Position numbers and translations under genes: made by a program. Below, piece after piece: positions 52,712 to 61,746 of a DNA stretch of 64,000 nucleotides; the stretch's first letter is position 1; every line of letters begins with the position of its first letter. Below the pieces are notes generated by a model, which was not told where the DNA came from, ran no database searches, and worked only from the letters and a program-made list of their open reading frames with translations. Source of the stretch: Clostridium sp. 1001271st1 H5 (lineage in GTDB: Bacteria; Bacillota; Clostridia; Lachnospirales; Lachnospiraceae); the NCBI RefSeq assembly GCF_005845215.1, contig NZ_SPHO01000005.1:248001-312000 (forward strand). The letters run 5' to 3'.

Positions 52712-53065
52712 TTACTTGTCGGATAACCGGATTGATTTCACATAGGCGGCCAGCAGCTCTTCCACATAGGGAATGTATTCCGGAGGAAGGCCGGAGAGCA
52801 TGGCATTAATGGCTGACAGGTTCCCTTTTTCTTCCGTGCCAAACAGAATGTAATCGGCGGATGTCCCCAGCGCCCTGCAGAGTTTGATCAGGGATTCCGC
52901 CGTGAAGCTGCCGCTGCCAAGCTCAATCGTTCCGATGAAAGAACTGGCAAGCTCCGCTTTTTCCGCAAGTGTTTCACGGGAATAGCCCAGAGTCTCACGG
53001 CACTTCCTGATCCTTCCCCCAATTTCTACGTTAAGCTGTTTTTTCAAACCAACACCGCCCTTCAT
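52712..53065 (-). CDS. XRE-family transcriptional repressor
   Basis: 117 residues, minus strand. An HTH from GGRIRKCRETLGYSRETLAEKAELASSFIGTIELGSGSFTAESLIKLCRALG is classical Cro/C1 type. It is the only minus-strand gene in this part of the ICE, divergent from the SLOG gene, and probably represses one or both promoters via the palindromes between them. Confidence 0.92.
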   Translation of the reverse strand: MKGGVGLKKQLNVEIGGRIRKCRETLGYSRETLAEKAELASSFIGTIELGSGSFTAESLIKLCRALGTSADYILFGTEEKGNLSAINAMLSGLPPEYIPYVEELLAAYVKSIRLSDK

Positions 53066-53087
53066 CCTTTATAGTGATAGTTTATCC

Positions 53088-53148
53088 TACTCGATTGAAT
53101 ATAAACATCATTGATACAGGTTGAAATATAACCTCAATCAAGTATAAT
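53088..53148. promoter_or_regulatory. Nested palindromic operators and divergent promoter
   Basis: TACTCGATTGA (53088-53098) is the inverted partner of TCAATCAAGTA (53134-53144; 10 of 11), and within lies a second dyad AGGTT-N7-AACCT (53118-53134). On the plus strand TTGAAA (53121-53126) and TATAAT (53143-53148) with 16-base spacing make a promoter overlapping the dyads, suggesting XRE control of the SLOG gene. Confidence 0.6.
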
Positions 53149-53185
53149 TAGTATCATCAACAGAGGATAAAGGAGGAAATGAATC

Positions 53186-53737
53186 ATGGAGGCTAAAAGA
53201 ACCTGCTGTTTTACGGGACACCGCCCGCAGCGGCTTCCGTTCCAGTTTGACGAGCAGCATCCGGATTGTGTGCGGCTGAAGGAACGGCTCCGTCAGGAGA
53301 TGGTGCGGTTGATTACCGAGGAAGAAGTGAGCTGTTTTATAACCGGATTGGCGCTGGGGATTGATATGATCTGCGCCGAACTGGCGCTGGAACTGAAGGA
53401 AACCCATCCGCAGGTAACGCTGGAGTGTGCGATTCCCTATGAGGAACAGGCGGCAAGATGGACGGTTCCTCATAGGGAACGGTACTATGACATCATTGTC
53501 CGGAGCGATTATGAAAATCAGCTTCAGGGATATTACACCAGTGACTGCATGAAGAAACAAAGCCACTACATGGTGGAAAAAAGCGGCCATGTGCTGGCGG
53601 TATGGGACGGCGATGCCCGCAGCAGAACCGGGCGGACCGTCCGCTATGCCAGAGAGCTGGGGCGGGAGATCACCATCATCCACCCGGTGACATTGGAAAT
53701 CATCAGAGAAAAGAAAACAGAACCTGCGCTGAAATAG
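53186..53737 (+). CDS. SLOG-family protein (YpsA/DUF1273-like)
   Basis: 183 residues, AAAGGAGG site. Starts RTCCFTGHRPQRLPF, with FITGLALGIDMICAELALELK and GHVLAVWDG: the SLOG (Rossmann) pattern of YpsA/LOG-like proteins that may bind nucleotides. SLOG proteins have been proposed as sensors of nucleotide signals in defence and mobile elements. Divergent XRE gene suggests regulated expression. Confidence 0.85.
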   Translation: MEAKRTCCFTGHRPQRLPFQFDEQHPDCVRLKERLRQEMVRLITEEEVSCFITGLALGIDMICAELALELKETHPQVTLECAIPYEEQAARWTVPHRERYYDIIVRSDYENQLQGYYTSDCMKKQSHYMVEKSGHVLAVWDGDARSRTGRTVRYARELGREITIIHPVTLEIIREKKTEPALK

Positions 53738-53786
53738 GCTCCTTTTACGGGGCTTGTTTCAAGCGCCCTGAAAGGAGGAAACGCCT

Positions 53787-54812
53787 ATGGCAGCACCCGC
53801 CGCCGTGCTGGTGGCCAAGGCCGCCCTTGTTGCGGCAACGGATAAACGCACATGGACGGCCATCGCTTCGGTGGCCGCCGCCATCCTGACGCCGTTCATT
53901 TTAATCATTGTGGTTCTCTTAAGCACTCTGTCCGGCACAGCAGACCACAACAATGCCGCCGTGGATCTGACATTCAACGGCGGCTATTTATCTTCTGGAC
54001 TTCCCGAGGATTACCGGATGTACATCGAAAAGATGCGGGGCAGCTTCACGGACTTGGATGCGGCCTTGGCTGAGATCAACGGCATGGCCGAGGACGGAGA
54101 GGTGGACGCCTACCGGGTGAAATCCATCTTTTATTCTCTGTTCTTCGGCGCGGATCAGCCCCGGATGAACGACGGGGACTACCGGAGATTTGCCGACTGC
54201 TTCGTGACCTACGAGGAACAGGAGGATGAGGATGGCGAAACCTATACCGTAGCTGTTCCAATTATAGACTTGGAAGCCGTTTATGGGAACCTTTCCGCCG
54301 CGCTTGGCAGGACAATCACCGCAGAGAACAAATCCAATGCGGGACGGATCTACCTGCTGGCACTATATGGCCCCGCCGCTGTTCCGGGCGGGGGGAACGG
54401 CCTGCCTCCCGGTGTGTCTATGGGTGACGGCAGCTTTGCGGCGCTGATGGCGGAGGCCACCAAGTATATCGGATACCCTTATGTGTGGGGCGGCTCCAGC
54501 CCTTCGACCTCCTTTGACTGCAGCGGGTATGTGTGCTGGGTTTATACGCATGCCGGTGTTTACAACCTGCCGCGCACCACGGCCACTGGTATCTATGACC
54601 AGTGTTCCCTCGTGCCGAAAGCGGAAATGCAGCCGGGCGATTTGCTCTTTTTTACCCGTACCTATGCTTCACCTGGGCCAGTCAGCCATGTCGGAATCTA
54701 TGTTGGCGCGGGTCAGATGCTGCACTGTGGCTCCCCGATTGGCTATGCGAATATCAATTCCGCCTACTGGACAGAACACTTTTATGCCGTGGGCAGGCTG
54801 CCTGCCGGTTGA
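53787..54812 (+). CDS. NlpC/P60 peptidoglycan hydrolase of the transfer apparatus
   Basis: 341 residues. One membrane span (AAILTPFILIIVVLLSTLSG) then an extracellular domain; the C-terminal NlpC/P60 domain has the catalytic FDCSGY (Cys near residue 245), SHVGIYVG (His) and MLHCG (third His). Such bitopic hydrolases open the wall for the conjugative channel in Gram-positive ICEs. It precedes the iteron gap. Confidence 0.9.
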   Translation: MAAPAAVLVAKAALVAATDKRTWTAIASVAAAILTPFILIIVVLLSTLSGTADHNNAAVDLTFNGGYLSSGLPEDYRMYIEKMRGSFTDLDAALAEINGMAEDGEVDAYRVKSIFYSLFFGADQPRMNDGDYRRFADCFVTYEEQEDEDGETYTVAVPIIDLEAVYGNLSAALGRTITAENKSNAGRIYLLALYGPAAVPGGGNGLPPGVSMGDGSFAALMAEATKYIGYPYVWGGSSPSTSFDCSGYVCWVYTHAGVYNLPRTTATGIYDQCSLVPKAEMQPGDLLFFTRTYASPGPVSHVGIYVGAGQMLHCGSPIGYANINSAYWTEHFYAVGRLPAG

Positions 54813-54821
54813 TGTCGAGTG

Positions 54822-55097
54822 ACAATTATAACTGATAAAGTCACAAAAATAATTGATAATTTACAATTAAAAGTGATAAAAAGCCGTTCAGTAAGAAAAG
54901 TGACAAATGGATTGATAAAAACAATCTGAAAATAACAATTATGTTTGATAATACAGGCCTGTTATCAGAACGCATATCTGCTGACAAAAAATAGCATGGC
55001 ATGATTGTGTAATAGGGTAGCTTTGCTTTTATGCCGGACAGGTATTTTATCAAACATAATTGTAAAAAACGTGCAAATTGTTATCACTCATAATTGT
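54822..55097. repeat. Iteron cluster: five 17-bp repeats ACAATTATNNNTGATAA
   Basis: Copies at 54822-54838, 54863-54879 and 54935-54951 on the plus strand and at 55047-55063 and 55081-55097 on the minus strand; the third and fourth are perfect inverses. A degenerate copy is at 54903-54918. The 370-bp region (54813-55183) is AT-rich and holds no credible gene. It may be an origin, operator array or part of oriT. Confidence 0.85.
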
Positions 55098-55183
55098 AAA
55101 AGGACAGTTGATTTTAGTACATTCTGGTATCGACTTTACGGGATTTCTGTAGTATGTTCGGTCGCGGAAGGAGGTGAAAAGCG

Positions 55184-55459
55184 ATGGAAGAACTGGATGA
55201 GATGGCAAGAGAACTACTGGCCGAGCGCATCCAATCCATACGGAAGGGATTTGCCAAGGGGCAGCCGGAGGACTGGAAGGATAGAAGTAAAAACCATATG
55301 GAACGGATGGATGCCATCCTGCAATCCCTGTCGGACGCAGATCGGGAGTGGCTGGACGACCATCTGACGGACGGCATGATGGTCTCGGAGGAAGAATGCA
55401 CCGCCCTCTATCTGGCGGGCATGAAAGACGGCCTGAAGCTGTTCAAACAGCTATTCTAG
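55184..55459 (+). CDS. Small acidic helical protein (DUF6809-type)
   Basis: 91 residues, GGAAGGAGGTG site. All-helical, highly charged; similar in length and pattern to the protein at 57556 (conserved end L(Y)xxGxKDxxxLxKxL). I associate both with DUF6809 from memory. Function unknown. Confidence 0.65.
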   Translation: MEELDEMARELLAERIQSIRKGFAKGQPEDWKDRSKNHMERMDAILQSLSDADREWLDDHLTDGMMVSEEECTALYLAGMKDGLKLFKQLF

Positions 55460-55468
55460 AAAACAAAC

Positions 55469-55506
55469 CAGCGGCAGACCGCCAGAGCATTGGCGGCTGT
55501 TGCTGT
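55469..55506 (+). terminator. Intercistronic hairpin
   Basis: CAGCGGCAGACCGCCA pairs with TGGCGGCTGTTGCTG around GAGCAT; no T run. Possibly mRNA processing or attenuation. Confidence 0.5.
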
Positions 55507-55534
55507 TCCCATAGAAAAACAAGGAGGTGTGTAA

Positions 55535-56374
55535 ATGACGGAAAGGAGAGAAGAAAGCCTGTTTTATCAGGCGCTCGGCTACATCAGCCAGGTTGAGAGT
55601 GGATTTGGTTTGTACGACTGTCTGCATAACGGTGTTGGCATGACCAATGCCGAGATTGAGGAAGCAGGCTATGAACTGGAGGAATACTACCAGAAGGATA
55701 CGCCGGAGCACCTGGCCGCCGCCAGCAATCAGCGGTACCTTTCGTTGGAGGAACTGGAGCGGCAGGCCCGCAAAGCGGTGGAATTTATCATACAGGACGG
55801 TACCGAAAATACCTCAAGCGGAAACTGGATCCTGTCCTTTGTGGAACTGGAACAACAGAGCGGATTGTGTGTGGAGGGCAAGCCTTTTTTTCAGCAGCTC
55901 ATCGGAAATATGCTGTGTGAGCGCCCGGAGGTTGCGGATCTGTCCATCGATGAAAATGGCTTTGATGTGACCTATTATCTCGATTTCTGCCGGAACTTTG
56001 AGCAGGAAACGGAACCGGAAGCTGTGCAGACAGACGGCTCCCGGCAGAAGCTCTGTGAACTGCTCCGCATCCCTCTGGCCGATGTTCACCTCGTTCACAA
56101 GGAGGTGAACATCGATCCGGCCACCATCGTGGAACTGTCGGAGAATACCCTGACGGATGCCGGGAAGCAGGCATGGACCGATGTGTTGGACGCGGAAGTG
56201 TGCCGAATTTATGCGGGAGCCTACGGGCTTCAGGTAGAACTTGCAGGTGTGAAGCCATACCGCCTGCAGGATTTTTCCACCATGCTGGCAGGCTACTGTT
56301 CCGAAGAAAACTATGAAAAATGGGTGGCCGCGCCGAAAGAAGCGCCAGCGCAGTCCCCGGAAATGAAGCTGTGA
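55535..56374 (+). CDS. ICE accessory protein, unknown function
   Basis: 279 residues, AAGGAGGTG site. Soluble, acidic; residues 90-150 (ARKAVEFIIQDGTENTSSGNWILSFVELEQQ) look like a compact domain. I do not recognise the family; DUF-type proteins of this size often sit here between transfer genes and the relaxase in Clostridia ICEs. Confidence 0.65.
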   Translation: MTERREESLFYQALGYISQVESGFGLYDCLHNGVGMTNAEIEEAGYELEEYYQKDTPEHLAAASNQRYLSLEELERQARKAVEFIIQDGTENTSSGNWILSFVELEQQSGLCVEGKPFFQQLIGNMLCERPEVADLSIDENGFDVTYYLDFCRNFEQETEPEAVQTDGSRQKLCELLRIPLADVHLVHKEVNIDPATIVELSENTLTDAGKQAWTDVLDAEVCRIYAGAYGLQVELAGVKPYRLQDFSTMLAGYCSEENYEKWVAAPKEAPAQSPEMKL

Positions 56375-56390
56375 AAAGGAGGATGCCCGA

Positions 56391-56654
56391 ATGAAAAACA
56401 CTACCCTGACGCTCTCGTTCAACACTGAAAAGCTGGACGCACTGACCTTCCACATGGGCAAAAAGGATGCCGACCTGCAGGCGGAGCTGAACGAAACGAT
56501 CCAGAAACTGTATGAAAAATATGTGCCGCAGGCCACCCGTGAGTACATTGATGATAAGGTGATCCGCGAAGCCGGAGCCAAAGACCGCCCCCGCAGGCCG
56601 TCCAGACTCGCGCCTCGTCCGGTGGAAGATGCCCAGCCGGAGGACAACGCCTGA
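56391..56654 (+). CDS. Small conserved ICE protein (DUF6103-type)
   Basis: 87 residues, AAAAGGAGG. LTLSFNTEKLDALTFHMGKKDADLQAELNETIQKLYEKYVPQATREYI then a basic/Pro tail. Family name DUF6103 from memory. A helical DNA-adjacent role is plausible because of its position before the relaxosome genes. Confidence 0.65.
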   Translation: MKNTTLTLSFNTEKLDALTFHMGKKDADLQAELNETIQKLYEKYVPQATREYIDDKVIREAGAKDRPRRPSRLAPRPVEDAQPEDNA

Positions 56655-57053
56655 TAAGTACGTCTGCGGGAAAGCCAGCCGCTCCCCCGTGTCTGCCCCT
56701 GTGACGCCCCGTGTGGGCTTTTTCGGGGCAGGGTGGCATCCGTGTACCCCTGTGGCTGGTTTCGCCAGCGTTGGGGCAATGTGGCCGCCACTCTGGAAAA
56801 AGACTGAAAAAGCCTTGCTGTGGCTGGAGTTTAGGGGGAACTGGCAGGGTCGAAATGTGTGCAGGTTAAAGGGGTTATGCTGCTTTCGCAGCCTAACCCC
56901 GGAAAACACCGCCCGGCAAAGCCGTGCGGGGAACAATGTTTGAATACTGTTCCGGCGCTTTCTGAAAAATTTGATGCCTGACCGCCCGTAAATGCCCATA
57001 CTGTGGGCGGTTTCGTGAATACCAAGCGGGAAATCCGGGGAAAGGAGGCCGAA
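56655..57053. other. 400-bp non-coding region with hairpins, candidate oriT
   Basis: No supported gene. Contains a strong hairpin at 56871-56900 (GGGGTTA-T-GCTGC-TTTC-GCAGC-C-TAACCCC), a GCCCC...GGGGC dyad near 56709-56732, and ACCGCCC (56981-56987) pairing with GGGCGGT (57005-57011). It lies upstream of an RHH protein and the relaxase, the usual location of oriT. Nick site not identified. Confidence 0.5.
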
Positions 57054-57470
57054 ATGGTGGAAGAAAAAGCAGCAATGCGGCGGGTAGGACTTTATCTGGA
57101 GCAGGAAGTGCTGGACTTATGCGACAGCCTGCTGGGACTGGCAGAGGTGCGCTCCCGCAATGAGTTTGTGGGGGAAGCACTGCGGTTTTACTGCGGTTAT
57201 CTCACCTCGAAAAAAGCAGAGGACTATCTGCTCCAGTCCCTCTCGTCCGTCATGACTGGCACGGTGCAGGACAGCGAGAACCGTATCGCCCGGATGGACT
57301 TTAAGCTGGCGGTGGAGCTGTCCAAGCTGGCCCATGTGATTGCGTACACCCATGAGGTTGACGAGGAAGCCCTGCACAAGCTACACTTAAAATGTCTGGA
57401 GGAAGTCAAACGCATCAATGGCGCGATTGATTTTGAAAGCGCATATAAATACCAGAAACGCGAAACCTAA
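57054..57470 (+). CDS. RHH-like relaxosome accessory protein candidate
   Basis: 138 residues from ATG 57054 (AAAGGAGGCC). Residues 8-50, RRVGLYLEQEVLDLCDSLLGLAEVRSRNEFVGEALRFYCGYL, fit a ribbon-helix-helix domain; the rest is helical. Lies between the candidate oriT and the relaxase, so an MobC-like role in relaxase loading is likely. Confidence 0.65.
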   Translation: MVEEKAAMRRVGLYLEQEVLDLCDSLLGLAEVRSRNEFVGEALRFYCGYLTSKKAEDYLLQSLSSVMTGTVQDSENRIARMDFKLAVELSKLAHVIAYTHEVDEEALHKLHLKCLEEVKRINGAIDFESAYKYQKRET

Positions 57471-57555
57471 ATTGTGAGAAAATATTTGTTGGGTTTGGAT
57501 ATGGACTGACGCACCGTCATCGTTTATGGTGTGCCTAAAAAGGAGCTGATTGAGT

Positions 57556-57843
57556 ATGGACAAGAATGAAATTTTTGAATTTGTCATCCGGGAGATGACG
57601 GAAACGGCACTGCTTAACCGCAGGGAAACCTGTGCGGAGGAAGAACAGCAGCTATACAAAGAAACCGGCGCACTGTCACGGCAGCGGCAGGAGATATTGG
57701 CAAAGCTGCCGCCGGAGGATTGTCAGGTGCTGGAGGATTACTTTGTGAAAACTAATCTGATCGCCGACCATGAGTGCAGGCACCTCTATGTGCAGGGGGC
57801 GAAAGACTGCGTGGAGCTGCTGAAGAAGCTGGGCGTGCTGTAA
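57556..57843 (+). CDS. Small helical protein (DUF6809-type, second copy)
   Basis: 95 residues; ATG 57556 after AAGGAGC. Helical; ETALLNRRETCAEEEQQLYKETGALSRQRQEIL predicts a coiled coil. Paralogue of the protein at 55184 by pattern. Immediately precedes the relaxase. Confidence 0.65.
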   Translation: MDKNEIFEFVIREMTETALLNRRETCAEEEQQLYKETGALSRQRQEILAKLPPEDCQVLEDYFVKTNLIADHECRHLYVQGAKDCVELLKKLGVL

Positions 57844-57854
57844 AAGTAAAAAAC

Positions 57855-57894
57855 AAGGACAGAGGGAGCGGCTGAGGCTGCTCCTTTTGTCTTG
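57855..57894 (+). terminator. Hairpin before relaxase
   Basis: AAGGACAGAGGGAGC pairs with GCTCCTTTTGTCTT across a short loop (two G-U pairs). Partial terminator or stability element. Confidence 0.5.
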
Positions 57895-57912
57895 CCGGAA
57901 AGGAGTCCCTCT

Positions 57913-60783
57913 ATGGCAAAAATTATTTTCACCTCCCGCTATCTGCGGGATGCGCCGCCCGCCCAGCTTGAAAATTATGTCCGCTACATCGGAACCCGTG
58001 AAGGTGTGGAGAAGATTGACGAGAGCAAGCTGCTGCTCCCGGCAACGGTGAACCAGCGCAGGCTGATTCGCCAGCTCGTCCGCGATATCCCGGCATCCAA
58101 AGATATGCTGGAATACGCGGATTTTCTTTCGCACCCGACCATCGGAAACGCATCGGAATTTATCTCCTGCGCGCTGGAACAGAACCTCGACCTCGTGGCA
58201 AAGAAAGAAAACTATGTGGACTACATCGCAAACCGCCCCCGTGTGGAGCGTGTCGGCGAGCATGGTTTGTTTACGGATGCGGGTAAGCCAGTAGTGCTGG
58301 CAAAGGTGCAGGATGAGGTGGCGGATCACAAAGGCCCGGTCTGGACGCACGTTATTTCCCTGCGCCGGGAGGATGCGGCCCGGCTCGGTTATGACAGCGC
58401 CGAACAGTGGATGGCGCTGCTGCGCTCCAAACGGGCAATGCTCTGCAAGCACATGAAAATCGACAGCGCCAACCTGCGCTGGTATGCCGCGTTCCACAAT
58501 GAGAGGCATCATCCCCATGTGCATCTGATGGTCTATTCAGCAAAGGACAACGATGGCTTTCTCACGGAGACGTCCATTGAGGCCATGCGTTCGGAACTGT
58601 CACACGATATCTTCCGGCAGGACTTTGCCAATATCTATGAGAAACAGAATCAGGCTCGTGCAGAACTAAAGGCCGGGGCTGGCGATGTCCTTCAGGAGCT
58701 TCTGGATGCGCTGCGCTCCGACACGATGGCCAGCCCGTGGATTGCAGAGCAGATGGAGCTGCTGGCCAGACGACTGCAAAACACCAGCGGCAAAAAAGTG
58801 TATGGCTACCTCAAACGGGATGTGAAGAATCTGGTGGACCAGATCGTAGATGAGCTGGCAAAGGACAGCCGGGTGGATACGCTGTATCAGGCGTGGGGCA
58901 AGTGGCAGAATGAAATCCTGCTGACCTATCAGAAAACCGCGCCGCCTCTGCCGCCCCTATCCCAGCAGAAACAATTCAAGAGTATCAAAAACATGGTGAT
59001 CGCTGAAGCAATGAAGCTGGGCGGTCACCATTTTACATTTGAGGATGAGGGAGCGCCGGAGCCGGAGAGCGCCGCTGATCCGGCCGAACCGGTGGAATCG
59101 ACAGTGCCGGAGGATGAAGGAGCGCCGGAACCGGACTGGACGCCGTCTGAAAGGGAGTCCGTCCGATACGCTGGCGGCTCCGGCCGCAACACCATGTGGA
59201 GCGATCGCTATAAAAAAGCGCGGCTGTTCCTGTTCGGCGGTACGGATACCGAGCAGGACTTTAAACAGGCATTTGCCTTATTCCAGCAGGAGGCGGAATC
59301 CGGCAACCCATTGGCCATGCATGACCTCGGCAGGATGTATGCGGACGGTCTTGGCCGAGAGATTGACAACGCCGCCGCACAGGAATGGTACGCCAAGGCC
59401 CTCGCCGCTTTTCAATCTGCGGAGCGGACAGTCAAAGAGAAACAGCGCCCCTATCTGCAGTACCGTATCGGAAAGATGTATGCAGCCGGTCTTGGCACAG
59501 AGCAGGACTATGGGGAGACGGCTCTGTGGTTTGGCAAGGCGGTTGTAGCGAACCACAGGTATGCGCAATATTCGCTGGCCGGATTGTACTACCGCGGTCA
59601 GGGGGTGGAACAGAGCTATGAGCAGGCGTTCCAGCTCTACGGCTGTTCCGCGGCGCAGAAAAATCCCTATGCCAGCTATGAACTGGCTAAGATGTACCGG
59701 GATGGGATCGGCACAGAGAAGAATATGGAAGCTGCTGATAAGCATTTCATAGATGCGTTCAACGGCTTTTTTCAATTGGAGAAAGACAGCCATGACGATA
59801 AGCTCCAATACCGCCTTGGCCAGATGCTCCACACAGGAACCGGCACGGAGCAGGACGATGCGGCGGCCGCCGACTATTGGGAACGCTCCGCCAAGCTGGG
59901 AAACGTAAACGCGCAGTATGCCTTGGGCAAGCTGTGGCTGGACAATGAAACCGGCAATCCGGAGCAGGCTGTGGTGTGGATCACCAAGGCGTCAGACGGC
60001 GGAAACGCGGCGGCGCAGTATGCGCTGGCTAAAATCTTCCGTGACGGCAAGTATGTCCAGCAGGATATCAGCAAAGCGGTGGAGCTGTTCACTTTATCGG
60101 CAGAACAGAAAAATGAATATGCGGCCTATCAGCTCGGCAGGCTCTATCTGTCCGGGGAGGATATTCCCAAGGATGTTGCGGCTACCGTGAAGTGGCTGTC
60201 TTTTTCTGCTGACCTCGGAAATCAGTTCGCACAGTATGCCCTTGCCAAGCTGTACCTTGCCGGAAAAGATGTGCCACAGGATATCAGCAAAGCGGTGGAG
60301 CTGTTCCAACGGTCTGCTGGTCAGGAGAATCAATACGCACAGTACCAACTCGGAAAGCTGTATCTGTCTGGGGAGCATCTGCCAAAGGATGTGGAAGCGG
60401 CAATCCGCTGGCTTGAAAAATCAGCGATGCAGGAAAATCAGTTTGCACAATACGCTCTCGGCAAGCTGTACCTCTGTGGCCACGATGTTCCCCGCGACAA
60501 AGAAAAGGCGGTTCCGTTGCTGGAGGCGTCTGCCGCACAGGGAAATATCTATGCGCAGTTTTTACTGGATCACATAGACTCCTTCCGCAATCCCTCACCG
60601 TTCCTTGCCGCCACAAGACTGCTCCGCCGGCTGGAGAACCTGTTCCGTGAGGATGTCCGTAAGGCCGCGGGCGGCACGGCATACCACATCGACCGCAAGC
60701 GCAGACGCAGGCTGGCGGAGAAAAAACAGGCGCAGGGCCACAAACGGGATGACCGGGAGCCTGTGCAGCAGCAGACCTATTGA
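57913..60783 (+). CDS. MobP-type relaxase fused to Sel1-like repeats
   Basis: 956 residues from ATG 57913. The relaxase motif AAFHNERHHPHVHLMVYS (about residue 192) carries the HxH metal-binding histidines. The N-terminal ~390 residues look like MobP3. An acidic hinge (about residues 375-410) joins at least a dozen Sel1-type helical repeats (about residues 430-915), e.g. AQYALGKLYLAGKDVPQDISKAVELF, with recurring 'YxLGxLYxxGxDVPxDxxKA'. The relaxase nicks oriT; the Sel1 array suggests protein-protein docking. Confidence 0.92.
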   Translation: MAKIIFTSRYLRDAPPAQLENYVRYIGTREGVEKIDESKLLLPATVNQRRLIRQLVRDIPASKDMLEYADFLSHPTIGNASEFISCALEQNLDLVAKKENYVDYIANRPRVERVGEHGLFTDAGKPVVLAKVQDEVADHKGPVWTHVISLRREDAARLGYDSAEQWMALLRSKRAMLCKHMKIDSANLRWYAAFHNERHHPHVHLMVYSAKDNDGFLTETSIEAMRSELSHDIFRQDFANIYEKQNQARAELKAGAGDVLQELLDALRSDTMASPWIAEQMELLARRLQNTSGKKVYGYLKRDVKNLVDQIVDELAKDSRVDTLYQAWGKWQNEILLTYQKTAPPLPPLSQQKQFKSIKNMVIAEAMKLGGHHFTFEDEGAPEPESAADPAEPVESTVPEDEGAPEPDWTPSERESVRYAGGSGRNTMWSDRYKKARLFLFGGTDTEQDFKQAFALFQQEAESGNPLAMHDLGRMYADGLGREIDNAAAQEWYAKALAAFQSAERTVKEKQRPYLQYRIGKMYAAGLGTEQDYGETALWFGKAVVANHRYAQYSLAGLYYRGQGVEQSYEQAFQLYGCSAAQKNPYASYELAKMYRDGIGTEKNMEAADKHFIDAFNGFFQLEKDSHDDKLQYRLGQMLHTGTGTEQDDAAAADYWERSAKLGNVNAQYALGKLWLDNETGNPEQAVVWITKASDGGNAAAQYALAKIFRDGKYVQQDISKAVELFTLSAEQKNEYAAYQLGRLYLSGEDIPKDVAATVKWLSFSADLGNQFAQYALAKLYLAGKDVPQDISKAVELFQRSAGQENQYAQYQLGKLYLSGEHLPKDVEAAIRWLEKSAMQENQFAQYALGKLYLCGHDVPRDKEKAVPLLEASAAQGNIYAQFLLDHIDSFRNPSPFLAATRLLRRLENLFREDVRKAAGGTAYHIDRKRRRRLAEKKQAQGHKRDDREPVQQQTY

Positions 60784-60800
60784 TTAGGAGGTGTCTTTTT

Positions 60801-61733
60801 ATGGGCTATGTTTATTTTACAGATGACCAGAAGCAGCGGGCCAACGCTGTGGATCTGGAGGACTTTCTCACTCGGCAGGGCGAGAAGCTACTCCGGTCCG
60901 GCAGGGAGAAACGGCTGGCCAGCGACCACAGCATCACGGTGCGCGGCAACGAATGGTACGACCATGCCGCTGAGAAAGGCGGCTGCGCCATCGACTTCGT
61001 GCAGATGTTCTACGGCAGGAGCTTTCCGGATGCGGTAACGATGCTGTTAAACGGCGAACAGGGGCAGGCGTACCGCTCCAGTGAACAGCGGAAGCCGGAA
61101 CCTCCCAGACCATTCGTGCTGCCAGAAGCAAACCATGATATGCGGCGCGTGTATGCGTACCTTACCAAAACACGCTGCCTTGACCGGGACATTGTTTCCA
61201 CATTTGCCAGAGCGAAGATGCTTTATGAGGATGCCAAATATCACAATGTCGTGTTCGTTGGATTTGACAAGGAGGGCGTTGCCCGCCATGCGCACAAGCG
61301 TGGAACCTACACACAGGGAGAACCATTCAAGGGAAATGTGGATGGATGTGATCCCCGGTTCAGTTTCTATTACACCGGCCAGAGCGATACGGTGTATGTG
61401 TTCGAGGCGCCCATTGATATGCTGTCCTTTCTTTCTCTTTATCAGCAGGACTGGCAGCGGCACAGCTATGTGTCCCTCTGCGGTGTGTCTGAACACGCTC
61501 TGCTTCAACTCTTGGTTGAAAACCCGCAGGTAAAGAAAATCGGCCTGTGCCTCGACAACGACAAGGCCGGACTGAAAGCGCGGGAGAGGCTCACTGGAAT
61601 CCTTGCGGAAAAGGGATATGGTGAGGTGTTTTCCCTCCTGCCGCGGCAAAAAGACTGGAACGAGGATCTGCAGACGAAAAAAAACATGATTACACAAACA
61701 CCTGCGACCGGGCAGGCAATGCAGATGGCTTGA
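60801..61733 (+). CDS. DUF3991/TOPRIM-type protein
   Basis: 310 residues, TTAGGAGGTG site. N-terminal domain with DLEDFLTRQGEKLLRSGREKRLASDHSITVRGNEWYDHAAEKGGCAIDFVQ (DUF3991/CHC2-like zinc-less primase domain) and a TOPRIM half with VYVFEAPIDMLSFLSL and IGLCLDNDKAGLKARERL. Such proteins accompany relaxases in ICEs and may act in DNA processing of the transferred strand. Confidence 0.88.
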   Translation: MGYVYFTDDQKQRANAVDLEDFLTRQGEKLLRSGREKRLASDHSITVRGNEWYDHAAEKGGCAIDFVQMFYGRSFPDAVTMLLNGEQGQAYRSSEQRKPEPPRPFVLPEANHDMRRVYAYLTKTRCLDRDIVSTFARAKMLYEDAKYHNVVFVGFDKEGVARHAHKRGTYTQGEPFKGNVDGCDPRFSFYYTGQSDTVYVFEAPIDMLSFLSLYQQDWQRHSYVSLCGVSEHALLQLLVENPQVKKIGLCLDNDKAGLKARERLTGILAEKGYGEVFSLLPRQKDWNEDLQTKKNMITQTPATGQAMQMA

Positions 61734-61746
61734 AGGGAGGAAAAAC

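Noticed and set aside
55814-56999. Two minus-strand ORFs over 300 codons
   Set aside because: They cross two plus-strand genes and the candidate oriT; GC-rich third positions explain their length.
59039-59548. 169-codon ORF in another frame of the relaxase gene
   Set aside because: Arg-rich translation typical of a shadow frame; unlike the methylase-embedded ORF, no conserved motif seen.
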